Source: Marsupella aquatica
Taxonomy: Eukaryota; Marchantiophyta
Direction of reading: 5' to 3'
DNA length: 64,000 nucleotides
Assembly (NCBI GenBank): GCA_973895155.1
Contig: OZ316896.1
Location: 8,246,001-8,310,000 of the forward strand
The stretch's first letter is position 1, and the number at the start of each line of letters is the position of its first letter. The translations under genes and the position numbers were made by a program. Shown piece by piece: positions 1 through 9,681 of this stretch. The notes beneath the pieces are model-generated. The model had not been told where the DNA came from. It saw only the letters and a list, made by a program, of their open reading frames with translations, and did not search any database.

Positions 1-632
1 CTTTTGTCTGTATTAAGGGTTACCATCTAGAGGCTTCACTCTATACCCTAGCCCCTTAAGAGTAGACATTGTTCATGATTGTCACAATGTAGGACAATTG
101 AGAAATTGGGAGAAAGATTCTAGTCCACCTGTTGTTCAAATAAGGATGTTTATCACATGCATGCGGAGTACTTTATATCACATTTTGTTAAAGTTTTACA
201 TTTGTTGGCCCTTTTTTTATTGAAATGGTTGAATTTAAGTTTCCCTGAGCAATCCATCTTGAAGGCATACGTACATCAGACTTACCATTGTTGAAAACGT
301 GGAATCAACTCACTGATGGAATAAATTTAATGTCAATCTGTATTGCGAGGCCAGCCTTCAATCTCTGTTAGGCAAAGTTCTGGATAAATAAAGGCCCGTG
401 ATAGACGGGGTGAGCGAGTGCCCTCTTAGTTAGTTCCTCATTGTAAAGTTTGTGTTAAAGATAAACAGCATTTACTTTATTAACCAGAATTTTAGACAGG
501 ACTTAAAGTCACATCCCAAGATCGAAACCAAAAGTTCAGACATAACTTAATGTCATAACTCAGGGTCTTTGTGCAGAAACTACAATGCTACATAGTAAAG
601 TGGACAGGCAGTCACCAAAACTGAGAGGCTAC
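1..632. other. Left flank, no gene recognised
   Basis: No convincing coding region, RNA gene or repeat is visible. The segment ends at the left terminal inverted repeat of a Harbinger-like element. Confidence 0.5.
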
Positions 633-644
633 GAGCATCTCCAC
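633..644 (+). repeat. Left TIR of the Harbinger element
   Basis: GAGCATCTCCAC is the exact reverse complement of 9670-9681. Similar GAGCAT-type ends recur at 13723 and 35790. Confidence 0.7.
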
Positions 645-1534
645 CGGGACCTGCAAACAGCCCCATAACCTCCATTCTTGGGAAATAGCAGCTTTGTTTC
701 CGGGGACACCCTCCACCGCCACCCCGCAACCTCCATTTCATTTGCGGTGTCCCCTCAAGTTGCTGACCAAGACCGCCAGATTTAGTCACGTTGGCAGTCG
801 GGGCCTGAAACCTCCAAATTGAGACCCAAATGAATCAACAATGGAAACTGCTGCATGCATTGCCATCGTAGGGTGGGTGACAAAGACTTCTTGGTCACTT
901 TCTTGCGATGGACTGACATTTGTTGTGCGAAACTGCAAAATAATCCTCGTGCAAAAGCATTGTTGCACGAATTTCGTGTCCAGCAGGATTAACAAAGAAG
1001 AATCGCGGCGAGCACTCGGGGGAAAAATTACAGTGAAAGCAAGTTGAAGCAGCTGTGCTACAATGTGCTCCATGTTTCAGAAGATCCCGTCGTTCGAACT
1101 GGCTAGAGAGCTGAGAAATTTTGGGATCGAGTAACAGAGCACCCGACAGAGCATTATCATAAAACAAGGGTCGGGAATTTGAGACAAGGGGGAAGAAATC
1201 ACTTGAAAGCAAGTGGTCAGACATCAAACACGATGTCCAAAAGTTTATAGGAGAGTACCAGCAAGTTGATAGCACACAGGTTTCAGGAACCAATGCCAAA
1301 GACACCTTGAAGTTTGCCAACGAGCTGTCAAGGAGAATCATCCTAAGAACAAAAGCTTTGCTTTTGATTGTTGTTATTATATTTTGAAGGATTGCCCAAG
1401 GTTTATGAGTCCAGAGAACGACATGCTGAAAGGGAAGGCCAAGAGATTAGACAGAAATATGCCCTACAATGACAGTCTCACTCCAGAGGTTGTTGAGCTT
1501 GATTATGATAATTTGCAAGGCAAAAATGGAGATG

Positions 1535-1539
1535 AGACC
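1535..1539 (+). repeat. TSD AGACC of Copia element 1 (partner 7516-7520)
   Basis: A perfect 5 bp duplication flanks the element on both sides, as expected of LTR-retrotransposon integrase. Confidence 0.95.
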
Positions 1540-1996
1540 TGTTGGGTATTTACTCTTACGTCTAGGTTAGGTATGACGTGGTTGGTACAACAACGTGGGT
1601 TGGTACAACTACGTGGTTAGGTACAACTACGTTATTAGGTACAACTATGTGGTTAGGTACAACTAGGTGATTAGGTACAACTATGTGGTTAGGTACAACT
1701 ACGTGATTAGGTACAACTATGTGGTTAGGTACAACTAAGTTGCACACTATATCATAAGAGGCATGTGTGCTTGGAGAGGTAGAACCAAGGCTCATTGTTA
1801 TGGAGCCACTTGAGAGATAGGGAGAGCTTACACTGTGGAGACTCGGTATAGCCGACGGGCTTAGAGTTCAATAAAGCTCTCTTATGTGTTCCCGTGGACG
1901 TAGCCTCAAGGAGGTGAACCACGTATCTCTTGTGTCGACTATTGTGCGTTGGATGGTTCATGGGCTTGCCGTTGCGATCGTCGTCTATGCTCAACA
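1540..1996 (+). repeat. 5' LTR of Copia element 1
   Basis: 457 bp, beginning TGTTGGG and ending CTCAACA. The U3 part contains nine 18 bp tandem units. An AATAAAGCTCT motif near 1870 is a candidate polyadenylation or core promoter signal. The part from about 1790 onward (GGCTCATTGTTA) is homologous to the LTR at 51695, while the upstream part is not. Confidence 0.95.
1578..1740 (+). repeat. 18 bp minisatellite in U3, about nine units
   Basis: Units of the form GGTTAGGTACAACTAYGT are repeated about nine times with single-base variants. An identical block lies at 7097-7259 in the 3' LTR. The position upstream of the shared R-U5 suggests an enhancer-like array. The open reading frame across it on the - strand (VVPNHV repeats) is a by-product of the 18 bp period. 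Confidence 0.9.
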
Positions 1997-1998
1997 AT

Positions 1999-2010
1999 TG
2001 GTATCAGAGC
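1999..2010 (+). promoter_or_regulatory. Primer binding site, initiator Met-tRNA
   Basis: TGGTATCAGAGC begins two bases after the 5' LTR. It is the usual plant Copia primer site complementary to the 3' end of initiator Met-tRNA. Confidence 0.92.
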
Positions 2011-3150
2011 ATGCTTGGGAGGTGACGTGTGTTCGTGACGGGATTTCATGACGGTTTTTCCAGCGTTGAGTGTTGGTGGATTTTCCAGAGTTCCATCGCA
2101 TGGAACTTGGAGTGTATGGGCTCAACGGATAGATCAGGGCAAGAGCTTTCTAACGGTGTGAAGAAATCGTTGAACGGAGCTCGTGGTGCAGAGAGATCTA
2201 AGTTTTCGTCGTTCTGGATTTTGTGAAGAAAGTTGGCAATCGACTCGGAGGGAGAAGCGTCAAGTGTTTTGACTCAACGGAGAGATTGAGGCAAGACGAT
2301 TGTTTTTGAGTCCGGGATTGGCTCTTTGATGCAAAGAGGAAGGCTAAGCAAAATCAATTACCTTGTTGGACTTGGTGACGGCACCAAGTGCAATTGATCA
2401 ACATTCGTTGTTGACAAGGTACCATTTTTTTCTCTTTGAAAAACTGATTCGAAATTGGCTATGACAATTGAGAGAAATCTATCATCTTTACCAATTTTTT
2501 TCTCCCTCGTTCTTTCCTCGTTTTGGGTGCTTCTTATATCGATCTTCATCGCCTCGGAGTCTAGTTTCCAAATCTGAAATCGGATCTTGATTTCGTCAAA
2601 ACCCGAGTGAGATATCTTGCGTTTGGTGTCGAGGGGTACATTCTGCCGTGTGTATTTTCTGCGCGCGCGACCAGATTTCGACGACGAAGGGTGGTAGGGG
2701 GTTTTGGGGGTTCGAGTACACATGTCAGCCCCTCGATTGTTCTTCCAAAATTCCCACAGGGCCTGTACAAGGGTCATAGAATATTCCAAAAAACCAGAGA
2801 GCTATTTTTTGACCGTCCGACAAAGATTTCATCCTCCGAATGGTAACTTTTTTGGTTATTTTTCGGCGAGGTCGTAGCCATTGAAGTTGGCAATGCAGCG
2901 CACCAATCACATCGCAATTCCGACAACGGGTTGTACTTGGTATTTCGGTTATTCCCTGAGGTGGTCAAAACGGGGGAGTTTCCCAAGGTTTTACCCACCT
3001 CGACCGAAATTTGAATAACTTTCCCGTCAAATTTCGATTTTGATTTTGGTTTTCAGTATTGGACTCCTAGCTTTGTGGGCTACGCGGCGGTGTTGAGTTT
3101 CAAGTTTTTTGAGAAGTTGTGAAAAACAACATTTTTTGTGACTTTCTCAT
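2011..3150 (+). other. 5' leader of Copia element 1
   Basis: No credible gene lies between the primer site and gag. The segment at about 2720-3100 is homologous to the leader of the element at 51695 (56560-56930, opposite strand). Short reading frames here are incidental. Confidence 0.7.
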
Positions 3151-4185
3151 ATGAGTGATTCGGAGGAGTTTTTTGAAGATGTGGAACTTGAAGCACGAGG
3201 ATCACCGCGGAGGTTTCAGGGGCAGAGAGAGGAGCAGGAGGAAGAGCACGTGACACCGATACCATCACCGGTGCGGCGTGTGGTGGAGGAAGCAGTACTA
3301 CTACCGGAGCTCACGGTAAAGAAGAAGATGGGGACTTTCAAGCTTGGGGGACCCAAGTATGAAGTGACAAAGTATGATGGGCGCTCTGACTACTTGCTAT
3401 GGGAGAAGCAGGTGAAGGGAGTGCTTTATGCATCAGGGATGGGCCAACTGCTGAGCCCTCGTGAAGACGATGTTGATGAGAAACAATGGGACCGCATGCA
3501 GGAGCAGGGAGTGTGGTGTGTTACACTCTATCTCATGCCTCCCATCATCAAGCAGTTAGGTGCACATAAGGATTGCATGTCCTTGTTTGCGGAATTGCAG
3601 AGCAAGTATCACCGCAAGGAGTTGTCGAACCGGCTCTACACTTCCTACAAACTGATGAGTTTCAGGATGAAGGAATCTGGTACGAAGTTGCAAGACCATG
3701 TGGATGCTTTCAACGACATGGTCGTTGACTTGGAAAACCTTGGGGAGACTTTGAATGATGAGACGAAGGCTCTGCAGCTTCTTAGTTCATTGCCTCCATC
3801 TTACCAGTCCCTATCACGAGTGTTGTTGCATCGTGATAGGGATACCATTTCATACAATGACGTGGTAAGTTCTCTGCTTAGTGATGATCTTCAGCAGAAG
3901 ATGCACATCACGTCACAGCCTTCATCATCTGGTGCTGCCCTCAATGTTAACCGTGGGAGGAGTATGCAGCGACCAACTGGGGACCGTAGAACCCAGTTTA
4001 GATCTAAATCCAGATCTAAGTCCAAGGGTAAATCCCCTCAGAGGAGGCAGGTGACATGTTGGAAGTGCAACCAAGTTGGACACTTCAAGCGAGACTGTAA
4101 GGGAAAGGCAACGGAAACTTCATCGGCAAATGTGGCTAGGGCTGATGGAGAAGCTGATTTACTCAATGATGAGTATGTTTTATGA
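3151..4185 (+). CDS. gag: Gag of Copia element 1
   Basis: A 344-residue Gag protein. It starts MSDSEEFFED, has the Copia Gag core (YDGRSDYLLWEKQVKGVL near residues 74-91), a basic serine-rich stretch and one CCHC zinc knuckle, CWKCNQVGHFKRDC, at residues 303-316. It would package element RNA into cytoplasmic particles. The start is supported because the relative at 56519 begins with the same MSDSE at the same place. The frame is undamaged. It ends at a TGA (4183-4185) that lies in frame with the downstream pol, so Pol would require stop-codon readthrough or a separate start. Confidence 0.93.
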   Translation: MSDSEEFFEDVELEARGSPRRFQGQREEQEEEHVTPIPSPVRRVVEEAVLLPELTVKKKMGTFKLGGPKYEVTKYDGRSDYLLWEKQVKGVLYASGMGQLLSPREDDVDEKQWDRMQEQGVWCVTLYLMPPIIKQLGAHKDCMSLFAELQSKYHRKELSNRLYTSYKLMSFRMKESGTKLQDHVDAFNDMVVDLENLGETLNDETKALQLLSSLPPSYQSLSRVLLHRDRDTISYNDVVSSLLSDDLQQKMHITSQPSSSGAALNVNRGRSMQRPTGDRRTQFRSKSRSKSKGKSPQRRQVTCWKCNQVGHFKRDCKGKATETSSANVARADGEADLLNDEYVL

Positions 4186-6867
4186 AGCCGGGGTTATGCC
4201 CTGTGCACGTCATCTAGGAGAGCAGATGATGTGTGGATTCTTGATTGTGCTTGCTCTTTTCATATTTGTTACATTCGTGAGTTTTTCAGTTCTTACTCTG
4301 TTTCAAACGGTTCAGTTCTGATGGGAAATGATCACTCATGTCAAATTGAGGGAATTGGGTCTGTGAAGATTCAAATGTTTGATGGCGCTGTGCGCACAGT
4401 GTCCGGAGTCAGGTATGTACCTGGCATGCGTAAGAATCTGATTTCACTCGGTGTGTTGGATTCAAATGGTCATCAATGGAGCGTTATTGATGGTGAACTT
4501 CAAGTCAGGTCGGGAGAGACAGTGATTTTGAAGGGGAATAGACAAAAGAATTTGTATGTGTTACAGGGCAATACTGTATGTGGAGAGGCCAATGTAACCA
4601 AGTCTCACGAGGAGATGACTCAACTGTGGCATTCACGGCTAGGCCACATGAGTGAGAAGGGTTTGGCTATCTTACGGAAGAATGGACTCATTTCTGATTT
4701 GCAATCTTGTAAATTAGAGTTTTGTGAGCATTGCATTCTTGGAAAGCAGCATCGTCGTGCTTTTGGTGTTGGAACTCATCGTTCCAAAGCGGTTCTTGAG
4801 TACATACATAGTGACGTGTGGGGTCCATCCCCGACTCCCTCACACTCTGGAAAGTTGTACTATGTATCATTTATTGATGATTACTCAAGATTTGTGTGGA
4901 TTTATTTCATGACGCATAAGTCTGATGTCTTGTCCATTTTTAAGAAGTGGAAGGCCCAGGTGGAGAATCAGACTGGAAACACGATTAAGTGTTTGGATAC
5001 AAGGGTGAAGAGTCTGAGGTCAGACAACGGCGGGGAGTACACTTCAATGGAATTTGAAGAGTACTGTTCAGAACAGGGGATAACTCGCCATCTCACCACA
5101 GTTTATACTCCGCAGCAGAATGGTGTCGCTGAGAGGCTCAATCGGACACTGTTGGAGCGGTCACGGAGTATGTTGAGCCAATCAGGTTTACCACAAGAAT
5201 TTTGGGCAGAAGCTGTCAATACCGCAGCTTATTTGGTAAATCTTTCTCCTTCTAGTGCTATCAATTTCAAAACGCCGTTTGAGATGCGCTATAAGCGGCA
5301 AGCAGACTATCATGGCTTGGTAATTTTTGGAAGTGATGCATATGCTCTCACACCAAAGCAGAATAGGACCAAGTTGGATCCTACCTCCAGGAAATGTGTT
5401 TTTCTTGGGTACCAGAGTGGTGTGAAAGCCTATAGGCTATGGGATCCTATTGCCTGTAAGCTCGTTGTCAGTAGGGATGTTTCCTTCAATGAATCCAGAT
5501 TATTGAAGGAGGGGGAGAATACTCAGGTCTCCCGTACTGACAAAGGAAAATCTCCTATCCCGGATCTCGTTGAGGGGGAGATTGGTTATGAGGTGCATGA
5601 CCGGAGAGAAGGAGTTGCTCCAATTATGGAGCTGGTTCCTGTGCCAGAGGAACCAGAGGAGTTTGTTGATGCTGATGAGCAACAAGTGGATGCTGTTGAG
5701 CTTCAAATTGTACCAGCACACGCAGATCAACCGGAGTCATCGGCTAGAAGAACATCTGGTCGCACTGTACGCGCTCCATCAAGGTATGGACAGTGGGTTG
5801 ATTCATCTCAACTGCAAGAGGATGATTTTACAGCTGATGATGAGGGTGATGCGTTAATTTTGGAAGAAGGAGAACCTTCTTCATTTCATGAGGCAAGTGC
5901 TTCAAAAGAGAAGCAGAAGTGGACTGCAGCAATGCAAACGGAGATGCAGTCACTAAAGGACAACAAAACTTGGGAGCTTGTTAAGCTGCCTAAGGGTCAG
6001 CAAGTGGTGGACAGCAAGTGGATTTACAAGCTGAAGGATAATTCCATAGGAGGTGGATCGAAGGTCTACAAGGCTAGATTGGTAGCAAAGGGATTCACAC
6101 AAGAGAAAGGTGTGGATTACAATGAGGTCTTCTCACCAGTTGCTAAGTACTCTACAATACGACTATTGTGTGTACTTGTTGTAATGTTTGGTCTGCTCCT
6201 AGATCAGATGGATGTTGTCACAGCTTTCCTCTATGGCACATTGGAAGAGGTGATCTTCATGAGACAACCGCTAGGTTTTGTGAAGAGAGGACAGGAGGAA
6301 TTGGTTTGCAGATTGCTGAAATCCTTGTATGGGTTGAAGGGTACCGTGGATCATGGTCTTTTATTTGATGCGAATGCAAAGAATGCTAGATCATTGATTG
6401 GCTATGTAGATTCTGACTATGGACAAGATTTGGACCGAAGGAGATCAACAACAGGATACGTGTTCACACTTGGCGGTGGATGCATAAGTTGGAGGTCTAC
6501 TTTGCAGAAGTGTATTGCTCAGTCTACTACAGAAGCGGAGTATGTTGCAGCTGCAGAAGCAGCAAAGGAAGCGATTTGGTTGGATAGACTTATCACTGAA
6601 ATGGGATTGCCACAGGGGAATGTGAAGCTCCATTGTGATAGTCAAAGTGCGCTCCACCTTGTTGTGAACCAGGTGATGGACAGCAGAGTGAAGCACATTG
6701 ACGTCAGGTACCATTTTATCAGGCAGGCTGTGTCTGATAATTTGTTTGAGCTAGTCAAGATTGATGGTAAACTCAACCCGGCTGACGCATTTACCAAAGT
6801 GATTCCTTTGGAGAGTTTCTCTAGACACCGTGACGTATTGCAGGTTTTGCAATTGCATCACAAGTAG
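4186..6867 (+). CDS. pol: Pol of Copia element 1, RT core deleted
   Basis: The frame continues directly from the gag TGA to a TAG at 6865-6867. No ATG is well placed, and the frame is open from 4186. In order it shows a protease-like WILDCACSFHI (the relative has DSAC), a pre-integrase HHCC-type zinc region (LWHSRLGHMSEKGL ... CEHC), integrase acidic residues in HSDVWGP, RSDNGGEY and NGVAERLNRTL, the start of reverse transcriptase (KWIYKLK, ARLVAKGFTQ, DQMDVVTAFLYG), then RNase H (YVDSDYG, STTEAEYVA, CDSQSAL, VKHIDVRYHFI). Between LYGLK and HGLLFD about 186 codons present in the relative at 52245 are missing, removing the YVDD motif. The deletion keeps the frame. The polyprotein is unlikely to have reverse transcriptase activity. 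Confidence 0.93.
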   Translation, partial: SRGYALCTSSRRADDVWILDCACSFHICYIREFFSSYSVSNGSVLMGNDHSCQIEGIGSVKIQMFDGAVRTVSGVRYVPGMRKNLISLGVLDSNGHQWSVIDGELQVRSGETVILKGNRQKNLYVLQGNTVCGEANVTKSHEEMTQLWHSRLGHMSEKGLAILRKNGLISDLQSCKLEFCEHCILGKQHRRAFGVGTHRSKAVLEYIHSDVWGPSPTPSHSGKLYYVSFIDDYSRFVWIYFMTHKSDVLSIFKKWKAQVENQTGNTIKCLDTRVKSLRSDNGGEYTSMEFEEYCSEQGITRHLTTVYTPQQNGVAERLNRTLLERSRSMLSQSGLPQEFWAEAVNTAAYLVNLSPSSAINFKTPFEMRYKRQADYHGLVIFGSDAYALTPKQNRTKLDPTSRKCVFLGYQSGVKAYRLWDPIACKLVVSRDVSFNESRLLKEGENTQVSRTDKGKSPIPDLVEGEIGYEVHDRREGVAPIMELVPVPEEPEEFVDADEQQVDAVELQIVPAHADQPESSARRTSGRTVRAPSRYGQWVDSSQLQEDDFTADDEGDALILEEGEPSSFHEASASKEKQKWTAAMQTEMQSLKDNKTWELVKLPKGQQVVDSKWIYKLKDNSIGGGSKVYKARLVAKGFTQEKGVDYNEVFSPVAKYSTIRLLCVLVVMFGLLLDQMDVVTAFLYGTLEEVIFMRQPLGFVKRGQEELVCRLLKSLYGLKGTVDHGLLFDANAKNARSLIGYVDSDYGQDLDRRRSTTGYVFTLGGGCISWRSTLQKCIAQSTTEAEYVAAAEAAKEAIWLDRLITEMGLPQGNVKLHCDSQSALHLVVNQVMDSRVKHIDVRYHFIRQAVSDNLFELVKIDGKLNPADAFTKVIPLESFSRHRDVLQVLQLHHK

Positions 6868-7047
6868 AGTTTTCTTAAACATTCATTGTAATTACTGATA
6901 TATGTTCTTCCTCATTCCTATGTATTAGGCTACGGCTTAGTTCTGGTTTGCTCTAGTTAGAGAGGGAAACCGGTTTGGTTTCTGTCCAGAACTTCCCGCT
7001 GAGGGATCATATACATTGGCAGTAGTACTCTCCCCTAGACCAGAGTC

Positions 7048-7057
7048 AAGGGGAAGA
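7048..7057 (+). promoter_or_regulatory. Polypurine tract of Copia element 1
   Basis: AAGGGGAAGA lies immediately before the 3' LTR and would prime plus-strand synthesis. Confidence 0.85.
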
Positions 7058-7058
7058 T

Positions 7059-7515
7059 TGTTGGGTATTTACTCTTACGTCTAGGTTAGGTATGACGTGG
7101 TTGGTACAACAACGTGGGTTGGTACAACTACGTGGTTAGGTACAACTACGTTATTAGGTACAACTATGTGGTTAGGTACAACTAGGTGATTAGGTACAAC
7201 TATGTGGTTAGGTACAACTACGTGATTAGGTACAACTATGTGGTTAGGTACAACTAAGTTGCACACTATATCATAAGAGGCATGTGTGCTTGGAGAGGTA
7301 GAACCAAGGCTCATTGTTATGGAGCCACTTGAGAGATAGGGAGAGCTTACACTGTGGAGACTCGGTATAGCCGACGGGCTTAGAGTTCAATAAAGCTCTC
7401 TTATGTGTTCCCGTGGACGTAGCCTCAAGGAGGTGAACCACGTATCTCTTGTGTCGACTATTGTGCGTTGGATGGTTCATGGGCTTGCCGTTGCGATCAT
7501 CGTCTATGCTCAACA
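7059..7515 (+). repeat. 3' LTR of Copia element 1
   Basis: 457 bp, identical to the 5' LTR except for one G to A difference at 7499. It contains the same nine-unit 18 bp minisatellite (7097-7259). Confidence 0.95.
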
Positions 7516-7787
7516 AGACCGAGTCCAATCAAGGTTCCAGCAAAAAAAGGCCTTCTGGAAATCGTGCTGCAAAGGAGCAGCTGAAGAGATTGAAAAGCAA
7601 GGATGATGCCTTGAAGATGTCAACTTTGCCTCAAAAGGAAATGGCAGCTGCCAATACTCTGCGGTCCCTTGCATACCAGAACAATTCAACTCTGGCCATG
7701 CTTTTGCTACCTACAGAGCACATGAGTCCAGAAATGCGCAAGCTATGGGAAGATTGGAAATTGACTGAATCTGTGAAATTGATTTAG

Positions 7788-8939
7788 AGGGTGTCCCAGC
7801 AAAATGTTTCATTTGCACACACTGTTGGGCCATCTTCCATGCATTCCAACAATTTCATGCAGTGTCCTAGCTCCAATTCAAGTGGATACACCTGTGCCTC
7901 AATCACCACTGACCTCCAACTCCAGTGCCCATCGAGGACCCTTCAAACCGGGCTTCAAACGATCTGGAAGTAGCATGGCTTGCACAGGAAGTGGATCCAT
8001 TTGCGGGTCCACAACCAGCTTTGTAATCAGGATGTACGACAAAAATGAAATTGGTGTTCATTACAGATTTCCTTGTATGACAGAAATCAAATGGCTGTTT
8101 CTGGCAATTCGGCATTGTATGCATGGCGAGTCTTTCTTTCACGTACTATCATTACAATCAATTCATACAGATCCAATTCAATACATGCTTTATCATTTTA
8201 GTCCTTATTCAGAATTCACTGAGTGACAAACAAAAGGGCCAGAGAATAGACACTTGCTCTGATTGAAAATAATTCCATTCTCATCAATTGTCAGGCCAAA
8301 AAGCTCTTGACATTGAGAATTACAAGCCCTTTGAAGGACCAAAACGTGCATGCCCAAATAAATATGTGGGTAGCACACTAGAGCTATTCAAAATTAGGGT
8401 TTAGCCTAAAAAGAAAAGGAACCGTGCTTCGAATCCATGGCACGAGACTTCCATGGTGATATACTAAGCCAAAAAAACCCTAAAACCTAATACCAGTCCC
8501 AACCCCACCATACTCGTCGTCAGAGTTGGACTTTGGCAGAACCCCTGCAGCATTGCCCTTCTGCAAATTAGTGACAGTCAATTCCTTCTTGGAATCCTCT
8601 ACAGCCGAGGCCTTCTTCACCTCGCCCACAGCCGAGCCATTCTTTGGCTCCCCCACGGTTGAGTCATTCTTTGGTTCCTCGACTTCATGGCCATTTGCAT
8701 TGAGGCCATTTCTGGACCTCAAAATCAACAGTGCTTGAAGCGCACCTCCATCCGGTCGTCATCAAAGTCCCACAATGTGAGCTCTTTGCTCTTATCATTC
8801 TCCTTCTCCACTACAACTTTTGCTTTACCCTTCCGTAATTTCTTGGTGGGACCGAGGCATGTTGCACAACAAAACAATGCAAATGTGCAAGCTATGGAAG
8901 CTGAATGAAGTGCGAGCTTGGCAAGCTGAAATGCCCTAA
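7788..8939. other. Inner Harbinger sequence without clear gene
   Basis: Between the two Harbinger coding remnants no intact gene is recognisable. A - strand frame at 8480-8728 has short repeats such as EPKN and VEDSKK, but it does not look like the DDE part of a transposase. The DDE domain appears deleted or eroded. Confidence 0.45.
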
Positions 8940-9316
8940 AAACTGAGTACAGTATACATATATTGCATCTGCCCCTATACCATATGCTAGTTGTCTGAGT
9001 GCTGCAATAATTTTCTGATGAGGAGAAAGACCAGGTTTTCCTGTTGCATCAAATTTCAATTGAAAATAACTATCATGTGCACACACTGTTGGGAGAAATC
9101 AATCTTATTGAATAACCTAGAACTCATACAATACCTCCTTTTGAATTTCAGCTCATCATATGTTAGTAGGATTTTCTGAAAAGTAGTCATTCCATAGATC
9201 CTCTCATTGCACCTTTGCCTATCCTCCTGTCCACATTTGGAGCTTTGCCTGGCTTGGACCCTCCGTGCTTTCTCTTTCTTGATGCTCCTTGTACCTACAA
9301 TGGATTGAATTGACAA
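8940..9316 (-). pseudogene. PIF/Harbinger (HARBI1/ALP1-like) transposase, N-terminal remnant
   Basis: Two overlapping - strand frames give DELKFKRRYCMSSRLFNKI and then DSYFQLKFDATGKPGLSPHQK followed by IIAALRQLAYGIGADAIY. This is the pre-DDE region of plant PIF/Harbinger transposases (R-M-S-x-x-L-F-x-x-I, then Y-F, D-A-T-G-x-x-G-L-S-P-x-Q-K and A-x-R-x-L-A-Y-G). A frameshift at about 9060-9090 separates the two parts. The catalytic DDE region is not visible downstream (lower coordinates), so this is a truncated pseudogene. It fixes the superfamily of the surrounding element. Confidence 0.8.
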
Positions 9317-9669
9317 TTATCATGTAAACAAAACCTGCCCCCGGAAACTGTGCTCCTCTTCCCAAACTTCCTCGCCTTCCTCTATCACCTTCAACAAATT
9401 GTCCCTCCATGACATTGTGGCAGCCATGGCAATGTGCGTGATCTCCAAGTCCCTCTCTACAGTGTATGAGAATTGAGGCGAGAAGTGCAAACCCGATGTT
9501 TCTTGGTCATTTTTTACTTGGCACGAACGTTAATTGGTACAAAAATGCAGGCCCATGTTTGCGGGGTGCCGGTGGGGATTTGCTTAAATTAAGTTGGCCC
9601 CTAAAACTATGGGCCCACAAACCGCCTGGCAAAATTTGCCGCATTAGCGGGTCACATGCCGCGAAACCT

Positions 9670-9681
9670 GTGGAGATGCTC
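9670..9681 (-). repeat. Right TIR of the Harbinger element
   Basis: GTGGAGATGCTC is the exact reverse complement of 633-644. The next three bases are TAA. Confidence 0.7.

Larger units (their letters stand above)
1540..7515 (+). mobile_element. Copia element 1: young, RT-deleted LTR retrotransposon
   Basis: This Ty1/Copia element of 5976 bp has 457 bp LTRs, a perfect AGACC TSD, an initiator Met-tRNA primer site, a polypurine tract, an intact gag and a pol with protease, integrase, partial RT and RNase H in Copia order. The two LTRs differ at one base only (1980 G versus 7499 A), so insertion is recent. About 186 codons of the RT core are missing relative to its relative at 51695-58607, including the YVDD active site. 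The copy must therefore have moved using reverse transcriptase supplied in trans, or have lost the segment after insertion. It is nested in the Harbinger element. Confidence 0.97.
1047..7787 (+). pseudogene. NAM-associated/Myb-like Harbinger ORF2-type gene, split by Copia
   Basis: Reading in pieces gives LHVSEDPVVRTG, KFWDRVTEH, KSLESKWSDIKHDVQKF and SFAFDCCYYILKDCPRF. These match the layout of plant NAM-associated C-terminal domain proteins (often annotated glutathione S-transferase T3-like), where a Myb/SANT-like region precedes the NAM-associated tail. An in-frame stop near 1106 and frameshifts near 1190 and 1345 break the 5' part. From 1384 the frame is open up to the Copia at 1540. Removing the Copia and one TSD copy joins codon 1537-1539 in frame to 7521, and the frame continues through KRPSGNRAAKEQLKRLKSKD to a stop at 7785-7787. 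The Copia therefore landed in an exon. In this setting the gene is most likely the accessory DNA-binding protein of the Harbinger element. A domesticated host gene is the alternative. Confidence 0.7.
633..9681. mobile_element. PIF/Harbinger element, decayed, with a nested Copia
   Basis: The ends are inverted copies of GAGCATCTCCAC (633-644 and 9670-9681). The flanking triplets are TAC on the left and TAA on the right, one base from the TWA duplication typical of PIF/Harbinger. Without the nested Copia and its 5 bp duplication the element would be about 3.07 kb. It contains remnants of the two proteins expected of this superfamily: a Myb/NAM-associated-like gene on the + strand and a HARBI1/ALP1-like transposase on the - strand, arranged tail to tail. 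Both are broken, so the element is not autonomous. The superfamily call rests on the transposase motif plus the termini. The outer boundary is less certain because the TSD is imperfect. Confidence 0.72.

Noticed and set aside
1562-1795. Repetitive VVPNHV open frame on the - strand (also 7081-7314)
   Set aside because: It is the translation of the 18 bp LTR minisatellite, which keeps a frame open without selection.
8425-8445. CTTCGAATCCATGG resembling a tRNA B box
   Set aside because: No matching A box or cloverleaf. It lies inside the Harbinger element.
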